Shown here: piece by piece, positions 1 to 10,521 of the stretch
How positions within the stretch are numbered: the first letter of the stretch is position 1
How the letters are laid out: the number at the start of each line of letters is the position of its first letter
From: Sarcomyxa edulis
Lineage: Eukaryota; Basidiomycota; Agaricomycetes; Agaricales; Mycenaceae
DNA length: 64,000 nucleotides
Direction of reading: 5' to 3'
NCBI GenBank assembly: GCA_009761415.1
Contig: QUOL01000005.1
Span: 1,798,001-1,862,000, forward strand
Program-made: the position numbers and the translations under genes
Notes under the pieces: generated by a model
What the model saw: only the letters and a program-made list of their open reading frames with translations
Told to the model about the DNA's origin: nothing
Database searches by the model: none

Positions 1-644
1 TCCTACTTCGGCACCGAATCCACATTCGCACCCATCACATTCGCATTCAAACGTTAACTCCGAACGCCCTACATCGAATCCCCCAGTCCAAGCGCACGAG
101 CAACAGCATTTCCCAGTTCGAGAGCACGAGCACTTCCCCGTCCAAGAACTCAAATATGGCAAATTCCGCCGTGCGATAGCGTTGCCTGATGGTGTACAGG
201 TGGGTCTTTCTCTACTTCCTTTTCATCGCCCACCCGGCGCTAACGCCAGTCTGATTGTCTGACTGATGATTGTTTTTGTTTCTTTGTTGACAGCCCTCGG
301 ACATCGTAGCGTGTATGAACGATGGGATTCTTACTATCACGTGGCCTCGCTCCGTGAGTGTCGCTGGGAGTGCGAGTAATGCGAGTGCGGGTGCGAGTGC
401 GGGTGTGAGTGCGGGTGTGAGTGCGGGTGTGAGTGCGGGTGCGGGTGCGATGGTCGTGGATTCAGAGCATACCCATATCGTGACGCCGACTTCGGATCTT
501 CGCAGCCGTGCCCGTGCAGGACCGGGTGTCGCGGCCAGTCCTAGTCCTCTGCCTGATTCAAACTCGAACTCGAGGCAAGCGCCTGACTCGCACTCGAGGC
601 AAGCACGGGAACGGGATACGTCGTCTATGGATGTGGAGATTTAA
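1..644 (+). CDS. Small heat-shock protein (HSP20/alpha-crystallin), 3' part
   Basis: ATP-independent holdase chaperone. Only the 3' end is in the window. Exons 2-199 and 294-644, with a GT..AG intron at 200-293; the frame stays open to the left edge. Across the junction the protein reads KYGKFRRAIALPDGVQ, then PSDIVACMNDGILTITWP. This is the final strand pair of the alpha-crystallin domain, in which HSP20 proteins carry FRR-x-LP-G and a G(I/V)L-(T/K)(I/V) strand. Upstream is a His/Pro/Ser-rich linker. After the domain comes a long non-conserved tail with an (SAGV)n run coded by a 12 bp DNA repeat at about 387-452, then a Ser/Arg-rich end. The tail is unusually long for an HSP20, where a short IxI tail is typical, and no IxI motif is visible. 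The family call is firm; the N-terminus is outside the window. Confidence 0.85.
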
Positions 645-1208
645 TCGCGTCTCGTGTGCTCCGTCTCCGGTGGCCTGGCCTGGGATGGTCGTCTCGAGGA
701 CAAGGACAGGTGGATCCTGGAGTCCACACATATACCATATGTATGTGCGCTGTTCGTTCTTAATGATGTTGTGCTTCGTTACTGACTTTGTTGCTCCTTC
801 CCTTCCCTTGACTACTTAGATGCTTACACTACTCTCCGCATTTCTATTGGGTTAATAAGTCTCCGCTTTCTACTTCCTTTCTTCCTTCCTTCCTTCCTTC
901 CTTCTTTCTTTCCTTGCTATCCAAACTCCAAATTCCAAACTCCAAATTCCAGACGCTTTGTTACTGTATCTCCTCACCCTCACCCTCACCCTCACCCTCA
1001 CCATCTTTACTTATAAACAAACAAACGATGCGTTATGGTATACCCCATCTCATTCTGTTCTCATTCTGTTCTGCTTTCCTTACCTACATGTAGCTAACTA
1101 AAGATTACTTATAACGATAACGCCGGACTATACTCTATCTCTATCTCGTTCTCCCATTGACATGTACGGTACACCGTTGTTCTTTTATTCTGTAGCAAAT
1201 TGAAATAT
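645..1208. repeat. HSP20 3' flank with microsatellites
   Basis: Non-coding 3' flank of the heat-shock gene. It holds a (CTTC)n/(CTTT)n pyrimidine tract at about 868-915 and a (CCTCAC)n hexamer run at about 973-1002. No gene is seen here. Confidence 0.6.
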
Positions 1209-1481
1209 ACTATACAAACACGAACACGCTCGCGATTGGATAACGTGATTCTACGTTGACGTTGAATGGCTATGATTTGCTTTTTTGTTCTTGGGTGTTT
1301 CTGTTTGAGATTGAGATGCCACCCACCGTCTGTCTCCCTTGCCTGACGTTAAACTACATACTATACAAACACGCTCGCGATTGGATAACATTGTTTTACG
1401 TTGACTTTGAATGGCTATGATTTGCTTTTTTGTTCTTGTTCTTGGGTGTTTGAGTTTAAGATGCCACCGTCTGTCTCCCTT
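1209..1481. repeat. Tandem duplication, two copies of about 130 bp
   Basis: Copy 1 at 1209-1341 and copy 2 at 1360-1481. Both start ACTATACAAACACG, share CTCGCGATTGGATAAC and TGAATGGCTATGATTTGC, and end CCGTCTGTCTCCCTTG. They differ by a few substitutions and short indels, for example GTTCTT present once or twice. There are no terminal inverted repeats and no coding potential. It looks like a fairly recent local segmental duplication. Confidence 0.85.
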
Positions 1482-4400
1482 GGTCTAAGTGAGACAACGA
1501 TATATGCATATGTCATTTGATCTCAATCTCAACTATATTTCACGTATGATTACAATTCTGTCACAGTACTATGACTAGGTGCAAGGGGCCCTTCGGAACA
1601 AAGTCGCCACATCCCACATCCCCACCAACACCTCCGAATCCGAAAGCTGATTCAGATATTGATATTTCGGCAGCGGCAGGAGTGGAATGAAGATGATACT
1701 AGTACCGCAGCTATGGCTATGGTTTCGGAATCGGAGTGGGCGGGACAGGCAATGTAAGGGATAGGAAAATGATGATATTTCATAAACTGACTGTTTGGGT
1801 GATGGTGAACCCTCTGCCCTCGAGCTGACGTGCCACTTCGTTTCAGGTGTCAGCCCGTTCACGGACCTGTACACGGTGACCCCGCTGAGATTTGCCCGTG
1901 GGGAAGGAGAGGTCCGTCGGGTGCGAAAGTCGACATTCCGCAGACCCTTCCTGGAGGCTGTATTTCGAGTATGATGTTATCGGCCGAGCGACTATCGAAG
2001 TCAAGAAGACGCTTTGGCCACTGGCCGGTAATCGGTGCGTATCGAACGGTGACCGGACTATGTATATTCAGATCCAAGATCCAAGATTCTTGGAGTCACA
2101 GTCCACCTATCTATTCGAGTTCGATCCCAGACAGATAGGGAGAGGGAGATATGTATGAGTCAGATATCATTCTTTGAAGCCGCCGGAACAACCGGACTAG
2201 AGCTGAAGCAGGTGGGATGGGATGGGGGTGGGAAATGCAGGTGTGGCGGTAGCGGCTCCGAGTGGCATTTTCTGACTCGATTGTAGTATAGGGGAAAGGG
2301 GAAGGACAAGAACGGTCGGTGCCTGAGATTGTGAGTCTGAGAAGAGACAAGAGCGGCACCAATTGCGTTCTGAGTCTCAGAGGCCATCAGCTGATAGCGT
2401 CCGATTCAGCACCGTCGAAGTCGTTGTATCGCAGACCGCTTTGTCGACGCATTGACAGTGACAATTGATCACGGACTAGAGTGCTCCTAGCGCATGCATA
2501 GGCTAGGGATACTTGTATATGGCCATGGCCACGACGTGAAGAATGGTCACAGTTCTCGGGTCATTCAAGTCAACTCCACTTGGCCGCCAAGGATAAGAAT
2601 CATCCAAGGACGACCGATAAAAATACTTTGACCGTCAATGTGACAAGCCACGACGGTATGGTTGACCTAGAGAGGCTGTTGTCAGAATCACAAGAGGCGT
2701 AGTCATCCGATGAACGGAATAGCCAACAGAACAGAGAAGGAGGTGTGGCGATGACTCCAGATAAGACTACTGGGGCCGTGAATATTGGAGAGGGGTGCGG
2801 TAGGTCAGGTGGTTTTGTTGATGGCTGACTGATCATGATAGCGAAGAAAGAACCAACGAGGGGAGCAGACTTCCCTAAGGAAGAAGCGCAGTTGAATTCC
2901 GGAAACTCGAATAGGTGGGAACGCGCCGCATAGCGCGATGATTGTGGGCCATATCGGTCGAAGAAGACAATACCAACCGATACCAATTGTCTTACTAAAA
3001 CAGAAGAGGCGTGGAAAGTCCATTGTCGGCAGTGCCACGATGAGAGGAACAATGGCGCCACGATCCATATCCATCAAAGATAACGATCTGCAAACATCGA
3101 CGCTGCGAGTAAACGCCAAAGGACGGCCTTCGTTTGGATCCTGGAAGTAATACCGCAATAGATGAGAATATCGCAGCACCTGCACTGCTTGAGTTAGCGG
3201 GGAGTTTGCGCCGTAGATGGGAGAGGTCGTAGGGTCATAGGCGCACCTTCCAGGAAAGACGGGCCGATGAATCAGCATTGACAGGGGGTATCGTATACAT
3301 TAGACGCCTAGTGGAATGCGTCGAGTGTCGGCGGTTGTATAGAGCGAGCTATGGATGGTGGAGATAAAGATTTGCGGTGTAGCATAGTCCGAATCTCGCA
3401 GCAGTGGTGTGAATTCATGAGACCTGTTCGTGCGTTCATCGAATCAGCACAAATCCTAGTCTCGTGTGATAGGTATTAAGGAGTCAGTCTCTGGCGCTTG
3501 AAACGAGTCATAAGTATATTCCTCGACAATTGATTGATTCCTTGATGGGGCCACGGTGCGTGGAAAGGTACGGGTACGTGTACGCAGCGCATGTCTGGAT
3601 TAGAATGGCTTGGAAGCAACTTGAACTTTTGGAGGCGGTAGATCGCATTGACTCACCATGAATCGATATCCGGAGTGGCTCGAACTGAAGTCGAACCCAG
3701 GTTGAACAGCTCGACTTTGCATTTGGTTTGCATAGCCTCGGACTCGGAGCTGCAAATTTAGCACAACCGTGAAAACATGTGCCAAGGCGCAGGGTGATTC
3801 TGTAGGCTGAGCAACAGCAGTGCAGATCTCTCAGACCGGTGCAATGATTAGCTTTGTGATAGCTTGAATGAGTGGCAAGACGCAAGAGCTGCGAGTTGGC
3901 TGCGAGTCGGCGACGGATCTGCTTTGGATCTGCTAGTATGTTGGCGGTGCTGTCCAAGAGCGTTGAATCCAAATAGGTGGCAAATATATATTCCGATTTC
4001 CGAATCGTATGCCGACTCGGAGGCTTCCCCGCTCTCTTTGAAAGCGTTCTCACCTCCTCCACTTTGCCCACTTTGCCTCTACGAGTACATAGCCTGCCAG
4101 GTCTGATATGTGCATTTATACGGGTAATTATACACCGAAGATTCAACGGAGGCTCAACACTGGTATGCAGGTAGCTGGTGACTGTGATGTGTTCATCGTA
4201 ACTTCTGAGAAGCTCCACTTGCATGTTTCTTGAAAGCGGAGTCTCTATGTTCGAACCTAGAACTGGTACTGTACCATTTCCTTCAACTCGGCACCCCCCT
4301 GTGACCGAGTAATGTCTCAATTCTGTTGACTGGGACCTCGTTAATGCCTCAATCAGGTATGAGTATTCTGTCGCGCATAAATGTTGAGTTTGAGATGTTG

Positions 4401-6197
4401 ACTGACTACAATGACGTGTTGGAACACAGTGTCGTTGATCAAGATCAGCATACCAGTGACACGAAGGGAGAAGAACTTTTGATGGCACGGTCCATGACGA
4501 TTTGCGTGTTTACGCGTCTCCGATTAAAAAACGCCACGAAGGTTCCATTCAACCTTCGGCACCAGCGTCCCTAGTAACAACGCCGTAGCACGTATACTTG
4601 AGCTTCCACGTGCACGCTCCAATCCCCCTGGAATCCCGAACGTTTTTCTCCCCCTCTTCTTGTGTTGCGGACCGGTCGCTTAGTCGCTGTGAATGTCAAA
4701 GAAACGCCAGAACCCGAAGATTATCGTATCATCTTTCTACGCCTCTCTAGCAACGCCAACAAGAAATTCATCTAACCGACTTTGCTCGCCGTTTCCCGGC
4801 GCGCATTACGTTTCTGACAGAAGACTGGGTCCCGTTCAATTGACCAGTCAACGATTGATCAACCAAGTGAGTCTCTAAACTCTTTGCACACTGTTTGCAC
4901 ACTATCTTCTTTGTGTGAGCCATACTTCCAGCTGAATCTCGCTGAGTATCAAGTCTTGAGTCGAAATTTTCATCCCGACTCCGCCCACAAATTGAAGGCT
5001 GTTAGTGCTCTACTCGAATGACCTTCCTGGACGATTGACTCGACATTCGTACGTACATACTCAACTCCTATTATTCCGATACGTTTTTGAGATTCCGAAC
5101 TTATACTTTACTTCAATTTATTCATCTTTCAACAGCTGTCACTACCGAAGGAATGAGAGAGACTCTTCTCCCTATCTCTTGCACTGTGAGCGGTGTTGCC
5201 CTATCACCAGGCGAATTTAACCTCTCCAAGCTCCTAAAAAGCGTGCATAGAACAGGTAGCACGCCTCGCGTCTCCCATTCTTTAGTCAACCTTCATTCTT
5301 CATCTATCTGTTCCCATGCAGGTTCTTCCTCGTAAACTCAACACTTTGATATCCGTCAGTTTTCCCTGCACTGACGCATTCGTCTATTCACTTGTGTCAT
5401 ACTATATGTACGTCATCCGTTGTTATCTTCTCGTTTTCATTGACTGTATTCTCATGGCGTCCTTGGTGGCAATTACTTCGTAACCGGGACGCGGTAACTC
5501 CGACTGCTCTCGTGGCCAACTGAGTGCTATGCTCGCATCCATTGGAGCTATTTCTCTGGGTCAGAATGTTGTATACTCTCATTGGGCCCCTTCATGGAAG
5601 GCTCTATTCATTGAAGTAAATCAGGTGACCTTCTGTCACCGTTTATAGATACCAACAAGCTCTTTGAAATTCCTCGAGTGGTCGCCATCGTCTGTTTCTG
5701 TTTGTTCAACTCTCCCATGTGACGAACCTTCGACGTGTATGTACTGCTCACGCATGTTTCCGGGTGAGTACAATGCCTGCTATTAGAAGAGACCATCGAG
5801 AAAGGCCTCGGACCTTACTACGGCATTACGGTGTATTCGGAACCATGGGACCTCCCTTCGATCTGACGTTAACCCTTGGAAGCTCCCAGGACTGTCTGGG
5901 TGTATATATCAGCCATCATACTCCCCACATTGGACTGCTTTGCGCTCTTGCCATCGCCTACCATCAAGTCTTGCTCTGAGGCTGACTTCAGCTTTCGACG
6001 CCCTCAGCATCGACATCTCAAAAGTTGTCTCCCAACGTCCGTGTCATTGCGGTATTGGGCAGACGCTCCTCTAGCGCTCGTTGTCGTTCTCGGGAGCGCT
6101 TGATATCTCCGCTCGTTCTCTGATCATACTTTGTCAGACTGCGGCAATCCCGACACCCTCAGTCTCTCTTATTTGCACTGAAAAAGCACACCACATC
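1482..6197. other. Gene-poor region, no gene I can support
   Basis: About 4.7 kb with many short open frames but no recognisable domain. Hydrophobic fragments on the minus strand at 2600-3280, with a good intron-like stretch (GTGCGC..GCTAACTCAAGCAG) at about 3188-3249, could be remains of a membrane-protein gene, but I could not join them into one reading frame. Plus-strand stretches at 5540-5980 also contain membrane-like pieces, for example PRTVWVYISAIILPTLDCF near 5880, again without a consistent exon chain. A 326-codon minus-strand frame at 3508-4488 has random-looking Cys/His/Ser/Arg-rich composition. Decayed genes or lineage-specific genes cannot be excluded. Confidence 0.4.
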
Positions 6198-6715
6198 ATG
6201 ATAGCTCATATATTCGTCTTCGCCTTCCTCACTGCGTACGCGAACCTTCTCGCGCTCGCCTCTCCCATTGTTATGACCGAAGTTGGAAGGGAAGCTGGCT
6301 TTTTCGTATGTCTCTTCATGACAGATGCCTCGGGAGACGCTCACGTAGATACGCACCATAGGCCCCTTTCGTCAAGCCATATGTCAATCCACCTCCACCT
6401 CCGACCCCAGAATCTGTTGGCTTGCCTACACCTCGTCGGCCTTCTGGCGCGAACGAGGACTTGAACCTTCATCCGAACCCACTACACCCACCTGTCACTC
6501 CTCCAGTCCTCACTGTCAATCCACCCCCGGGAATATTCGACCCAGGGTCCGCCTCTTTACCTTCACCATACAATTCTCGCTGCAATGATCCTACCTACGA
6601 AAACGTCGATGAAATAGCGTGCGTTGACCCTGGTCCGCGGGCTGTGCATCTGCGCTGTAAGTGGCTCGAAAGGTTTGGGATAGACGGGCAGTTCTGTGCG
6701 AGGGATGGATATTGA
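6198..6715 (+). CDS. Small secreted proline-rich, four-cysteine protein
   Basis: Exons 6198-6305 and 6362-6715, joined in phase 0 by a 56 nt intron (GTATGT..CATAG), give 153 aa. The start at 6198 is chosen because it places a classic signal peptide at residues 1-21: Met, then a hydrophobic run (FVFAFLTAYANLLALA), with probable cleavage after ALA before SP. The mature part is Pro-rich (VNPPPPPTPESVGLPTP, then PPVTPPVLTVNPPPG). It ends in a 50-residue segment with four cysteines (SRCND, IACVD, LRCKW, QFCAR), enough for two disulphides. The family is not recognised. Size, signal peptide and cysteine-rich end fit the small secreted proteins common in basidiomycetes. Any role in host or microbe interaction is inference. 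The splice and phase fit are good; expression is unknown. Confidence 0.6.
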
Positions 6716-7270
6716 TCAAAAGTACGGTACGGCAGATGAAGAGTGGTATGTGATGTTTAATCGCAACGGAACAGTTTACGAACGAAATATCGCATTGTAG
6801 TTTCGGTCTAGCTTTCTCGGCCATAAATTCGTATCTGTCGCTCGTTGTACATACGATGGTAGACTAGAGCAACAGGTTATACGGCTGTACAGTCATATTT
6901 ATAGATGTAATATACTACATTTCGAGTACTCGGCGTAGTAAAGTCAACGGGTTATTCGTTTAGGGACGCGGGGATCATCTCGAGTGTTATACCGCACATG
7001 ATTGACACACATCCTATCTAATAGTCATATGCCTTATGACATGACTACGATGAAGAAACTCTGGCTCCCTACTTATGAATGACGAATAAGAGTCATTATT
7101 TACATTCCCTAAGTCTACTTTAAGGCGTAGTGCTTCACATATCAGCAACTAAGTACATTATGATTAAGGATTCCGGCCTTCTTTTGATGGATGTATCTCG
7201 TGATGTATAGCATACTTACTTGTCGATCCTGGTATAAATACGAGGTCTCATCGGCTTCCCCAGGTCAGTA
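6716..7270. other. Intergenic, AT-rich, nothing recognised
   Basis: The 3' flank of the secreted-protein gene, followed by AT-rich sequence with only short random open frames. I see no gene, repeat or RNA. Confidence 0.5.
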
Positions 7271-7538
7271 TACTGTAGCATTTCATTCAATTCGTCAGTC
7301 ACGGGTCACAGAAGGCCCTGTCCAAAACGAATTTTGGCACTTGTCACGGGTCACAGAGCTTGATGTCGAAAATAAAATATGAATCACGTGCTATATTTGC
7401 CTAAAGCGGTGAAAAAACGGTCAAAAGTCGCCCAAAATTTTGCAATGTCACGCCCGAAAAGGCAACTGACGAAACGACGAATCGGTCAAACGGGTCACGG
7501 TCACAGGTACCTGACGAATTGAACGAAATGCTACAGTA
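7271..7538. mobile_element. MITE-like element with 28 bp terminal inverted repeats
   Basis: The left end at 7271-7298 (TACTGTAGCATTTCATTCAA, then TTCGTCAG) is the reverse complement of the right end at 7511-7538 with one mismatch in 28. The outermost TA on each side can be read as a TA target-site duplication, leaving CTGTAGCATTTC as the true terminus. That is the pattern of Tc1/mariner-related MITEs. The interior (about 210 bp) has no coding capacity and carries the direct repeat GTCACGGGTCACAG at 7298-7311 and 7343-7356. Family assignment is inference from the terminal structure alone. Confidence 0.7.
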
Positions 7539-7767
7539 GACGCGACTCTTAGACGCGTCTGACCACGTGAGCTCAACGCGAGCTTGGGCTCTCTCCTCAA
7601 GGACGCTCTATCTCAGTCAATCCGGAAGGGAGGGGTCCAAAATTTTTTGAGGATACTCTCGGTATATTAAACGAACTAACGAGGTTCTCAACATGGGCAA
7701 AATAGCTGACAAATCACAGAAAAAAAAGGATTTTTCGTTACAAACCCGTTCTCATCGGTTTCGACCA

Positions 7768-7771
7768 CAAA
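7768..7771 (-). terminator. Pol III T-run terminator of tRNA-Gly
   Basis: Four T residues on the minus strand begin about seven bases after the tRNA 3' end. This is the minimal RNA polymerase III termination signal. A longer T tract lies at about 7722-7730 as a back-up. Confidence 0.55.
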
Positions 7772-7777
7772 AGGTAT

Positions 7778-7858
7778 ACAACTAAGGGGAGTCGAACCCC
7801 TGCCGCTTGCTAACTGTGAAATGGAAGGCAAGCATGATAACCGCTTCACCATAGTTGT
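7778..7858 (-). tRNA. tRNA-Gly(UCC) with 10 nt intron
   Basis: On the minus strand an 81 nt cloverleaf folds. The acceptor stem is ACAACTA/TAGTTGT (7 bp), the D-arm GTGA..TCAT, the anticodon stem CTTGC/GCAAG with loop CTTCCA+A, and the T-arm AGGGG-TTCGACT-CCCCT. The anticodon is TCC at loop positions 34-36, with T33 before it. The intron (7812-7821, 10 nt) sits in the canonical place between positions 37 and 38. The B box is a perfect GGTTCGACTCC. C2-G71, C35, C36 and an A at position 73 agree with glycine identity; the A1-U72 first pair is unusual for tRNA-Gly. Confidence 0.75.
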
Positions 7859-7944
7859 GTGTTATCCATTGTAAGAAGGAGTTCTATGTCCAGGAAGGAA
7901 TGAGGCGAATACCCCGACTAAGCAAAACCCATGAGTACGTGCCT

Positions 7945-8490
7945 CCCGTAGACATTCTGAGTATCCGAAAATAAAGGCATACACATATTCCAGTCAAAAA
8001 AAGAGTCCCCAAATTTATTATTCGGAGAGAGGCAGAGTGAGGAGGTATGGGGAGGACCGTAGGCGCGAGATTGACGCGACGCGACGCGACTTGCATCACG
8101 TGGTCAGGGATTGCATCCAGGCGCCCGCTGCACTCTACACTCCGAAGTACTACGTAGTCAGTGCCACTCTCACAGGGGAAGAGTTGTACAAGTGGGTTGT
8201 ATGTAGGAAGATCAACGCAAATGTCACCCATTTCGGCAAAGTGCGGCAACCGTATCATTATACGTCATATAGACATTCTGAGTGAAGGTATACACATATT
8301 TTAGTCAGAAATGGAGTCCAAGAACATAGCGTTCGGAGAGGGGCAGAGTGAGGAGGCAAGGGGAGGATCCTGGGCGCGAGCTCGACGCGACTCGAACGCG
8401 ACGGTCGCGACCTGGGTCACGTGCGCTCCCTTCCGGGCGCTCGTTCCTGACTAGGTCACTACAAAATCACTCTCGCATGGGGCATATGTG
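7945..8490. repeat. Two diverged direct repeats of about 220 bp
   Basis: Copies at about 7945-8185 and 8268-8490. Each starts GACATTCTGAGT, followed by TATACACATATT or a close variant, then CGGAGAG(A/G)GGCAGAGTGAGG, GGCGCGAG, a GACGCGAC-rich block, a CACGTG E-box and a CACTCTC end. The copies are clearly related but differ by many substitutions. There is no coding capacity. A GACGCGAC..CACGTG stretch at 7540-7575 may be a fragment of a third copy. Confidence 0.7.
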
Positions 8491-10521
8491 TGGTCTGTAC
8501 AATCTTAGGTAGAGAACTTAGTAGTAGTCGTCAGTGCACGAAATTTGTTCACGTAATCACATTTTCCGCTCTTCGACGTGATGAGAGAGAGCTGCTTCGT
8601 TCAGAGTAAGTGACGATGATGGAGGACATACGAGCATGCTTACTGAAGCTAGCAGATATCCGCGTTGACTTGTTCTAATGGTTATCTCCGCTCTGTGCGT
8701 GGAATGGATATGTTTCCGGGATATAAACTACGGAGTCGTGAAAAAGAGATGGAACATATGTTCATTGATGCACGAAAGGTCTAGTACGTTTCTATTTCTC
8801 GAAAATAAGACTTCGATTCAGAAGTCTAGCCAATGAGTACTGAAAAGTCGGGTATGACAAGTGAGAATAGCTGTACAACGCAGACTGTCGCCAGGATAGT
8901 TGGATGTGACGTGGCGAGCAGCCAAGCTAAACAACCAGCAGGTTGAACCTTTAACGACATGGAGTGACGATCCATGTACAGGGTTGGTCCAGAACGATGC
9001 ATATAGCCCACGACATATGCAGTTACTGTATTAGACGCGCATATATGCGGCCGGAGATGACGAAGCAACAAACGGTTCGCATGTCCATTTAGATTTTGCT
9101 CCCCAAAGGTAAGCAGATATATGCATCGCATGGACGTACTAGTAGGGAAGATATCGGGCCGAGTCGCATGTAGAGGAATTGCCAGTGAGTAGCTATACTA
9201 GTCGGCGGTGATCGAAGTTGGAAAGTCTCAGTGGGTGAGATTATCGGCAATATAGACTATCAGGGCGAATACCGAAGGGAAGAAGCTTCGCTCGTCCACG
9301 AGCAGCCAAGGGGATGTCTGGGGACGTTCCTGTGAACGGGAAAACAAGTCAGTGACGACAATCATGCCAGTTCAGGCTGAAAATGGCACGGGATAAGTAT
9401 AAGTCAGTGTGATATTCACTGATGGGCATACGACACGACAGGATGAAAGTGCCGACGGAGTAAGCGTACTCAGCGGCGATATGTCTACTAATCGTTCATC
9501 AAAGGATGCTGGGTGGATCCGACCCCCTAGGAGCGCATACATGCATGATGAAGCGCATATATGCATGTTGGGACGCATACAAGGGCGCATATATGGGATG
9601 TTCCGACGCATATATGCTATGGGATGGGAGCTGGGAACGGAAACCACCGCCGCCTGTTTGAGGATTGCAAAGAAGGGCCGGACGCATTGGGTTCGATCCC
9701 AGATCTGTAGATCTGAACCGAGTCTTGAAATGAGTGCAGCTGAGTTGTTGCGGCGTCAGTCAGCGTGAAAATAAAGTAAGTGCGAGTGATACTTGCCAGT
9801 GAGTACTTAGTCCCCTCCCCTCCCCCCGTCCCTAGTAGATAGGTAGTTGAGTCCCAACTGGGGGCGCCCGCGCCACCGTGACGTGATGCCCTCAACCCCG
9901 TAACGTCTAGTGTGACAGACCGCACCTGGTTTCTGTTGCACGATTCTGTTTGAGAGACTCGGGATTTCAAGGCAAAGGTGAGGCCTGTGCTATAACCGTA
10001 GAATCCCCCTGCCTGCCATTTTCCCATTATCCCTTTTCTTTTTCCCCCTATTCCGTCCTACTGGCCCCGCAATCAATTGCAAATCAATCATCCAACACCA
10101 TACCGCAGACACGGACACGACACACCAGCTTTTTTTCTAAAAAAAAGGCTAACCACCTCGTCTCGGCCTCGGCTCGAGCCATCCATATCCCGTCCCGCTC
10201 CCCCAGGTATTCAATAAAAACGTAAGCACTCTTCCTCCCCTCCCCGCAGCTGGCCCCTCCCTCCCATCCCCTCATGTTATATGCATTATAGTCATGCTAA
10301 TCCTCACTTTCACCAGCCCCGCACGTTTGATCCGTGTTCCGTTCACATTTCAGTCTCATTTCTTGGCTTTGGAGTTTCTGTTCCTGGTATGTTGACTATA
10401 TGCGCGTTGAAACACGTGTACTTCACGTCTCGACATCGCGTATACTCACTTTGTCATCTATATCTAGGTTTCTCGACGAGGATCGACGATCTACATAATT
10501 GACTAGCCGATACGCGGCACC
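8491..10521. other. Gene-poor region and SNF5 upstream region
   Basis: No supportable gene. It contains a cluster of CGCATATATG-type motifs (listed separately), an isolated tRNA T-arm-like GGTTCGATCCC at about 9689 with no other tRNA arms, and C/T-rich promoter-like sequence at about 10010-10270 before the SNF5 gene. Transcription of SNF5 probably starts in this last part. Confidence 0.45.
9532..9617. repeat. Cluster of CGCATATATG-like motifs
   Basis: Five near-copies in 85 bp: GCGCATACATGC, GCGCATATATGC, ACGCATACAAG, GCGCATATATGG and ACGCATATATGC, at irregular 10-25 bp spacing. A further copy, GCGCATATATGCGG, is at about 9040. The core is nearly palindromic. It may be a binding-site cluster or a decayed simple repeat. 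Confidence 0.5.

Noticed and set aside
3508..4488. 326-codon minus-strand open frame
   Set aside because: Random-looking Cys/His/Ser/Arg-rich composition, no domain, no signal peptide, no splice context. Probably open by chance.
9680..9705. Possible tRNA from GGTTCGATCCC
   Set aside because: Only a T-arm-like hairpin; no D-arm, anticodon stem or acceptor pairing around it.
9617..10027. 136-codon minus-strand open frame upstream of SNF5
   Set aside because: Lacks any motif and overlaps the probable SNF5 promoter; composition not protein-like.
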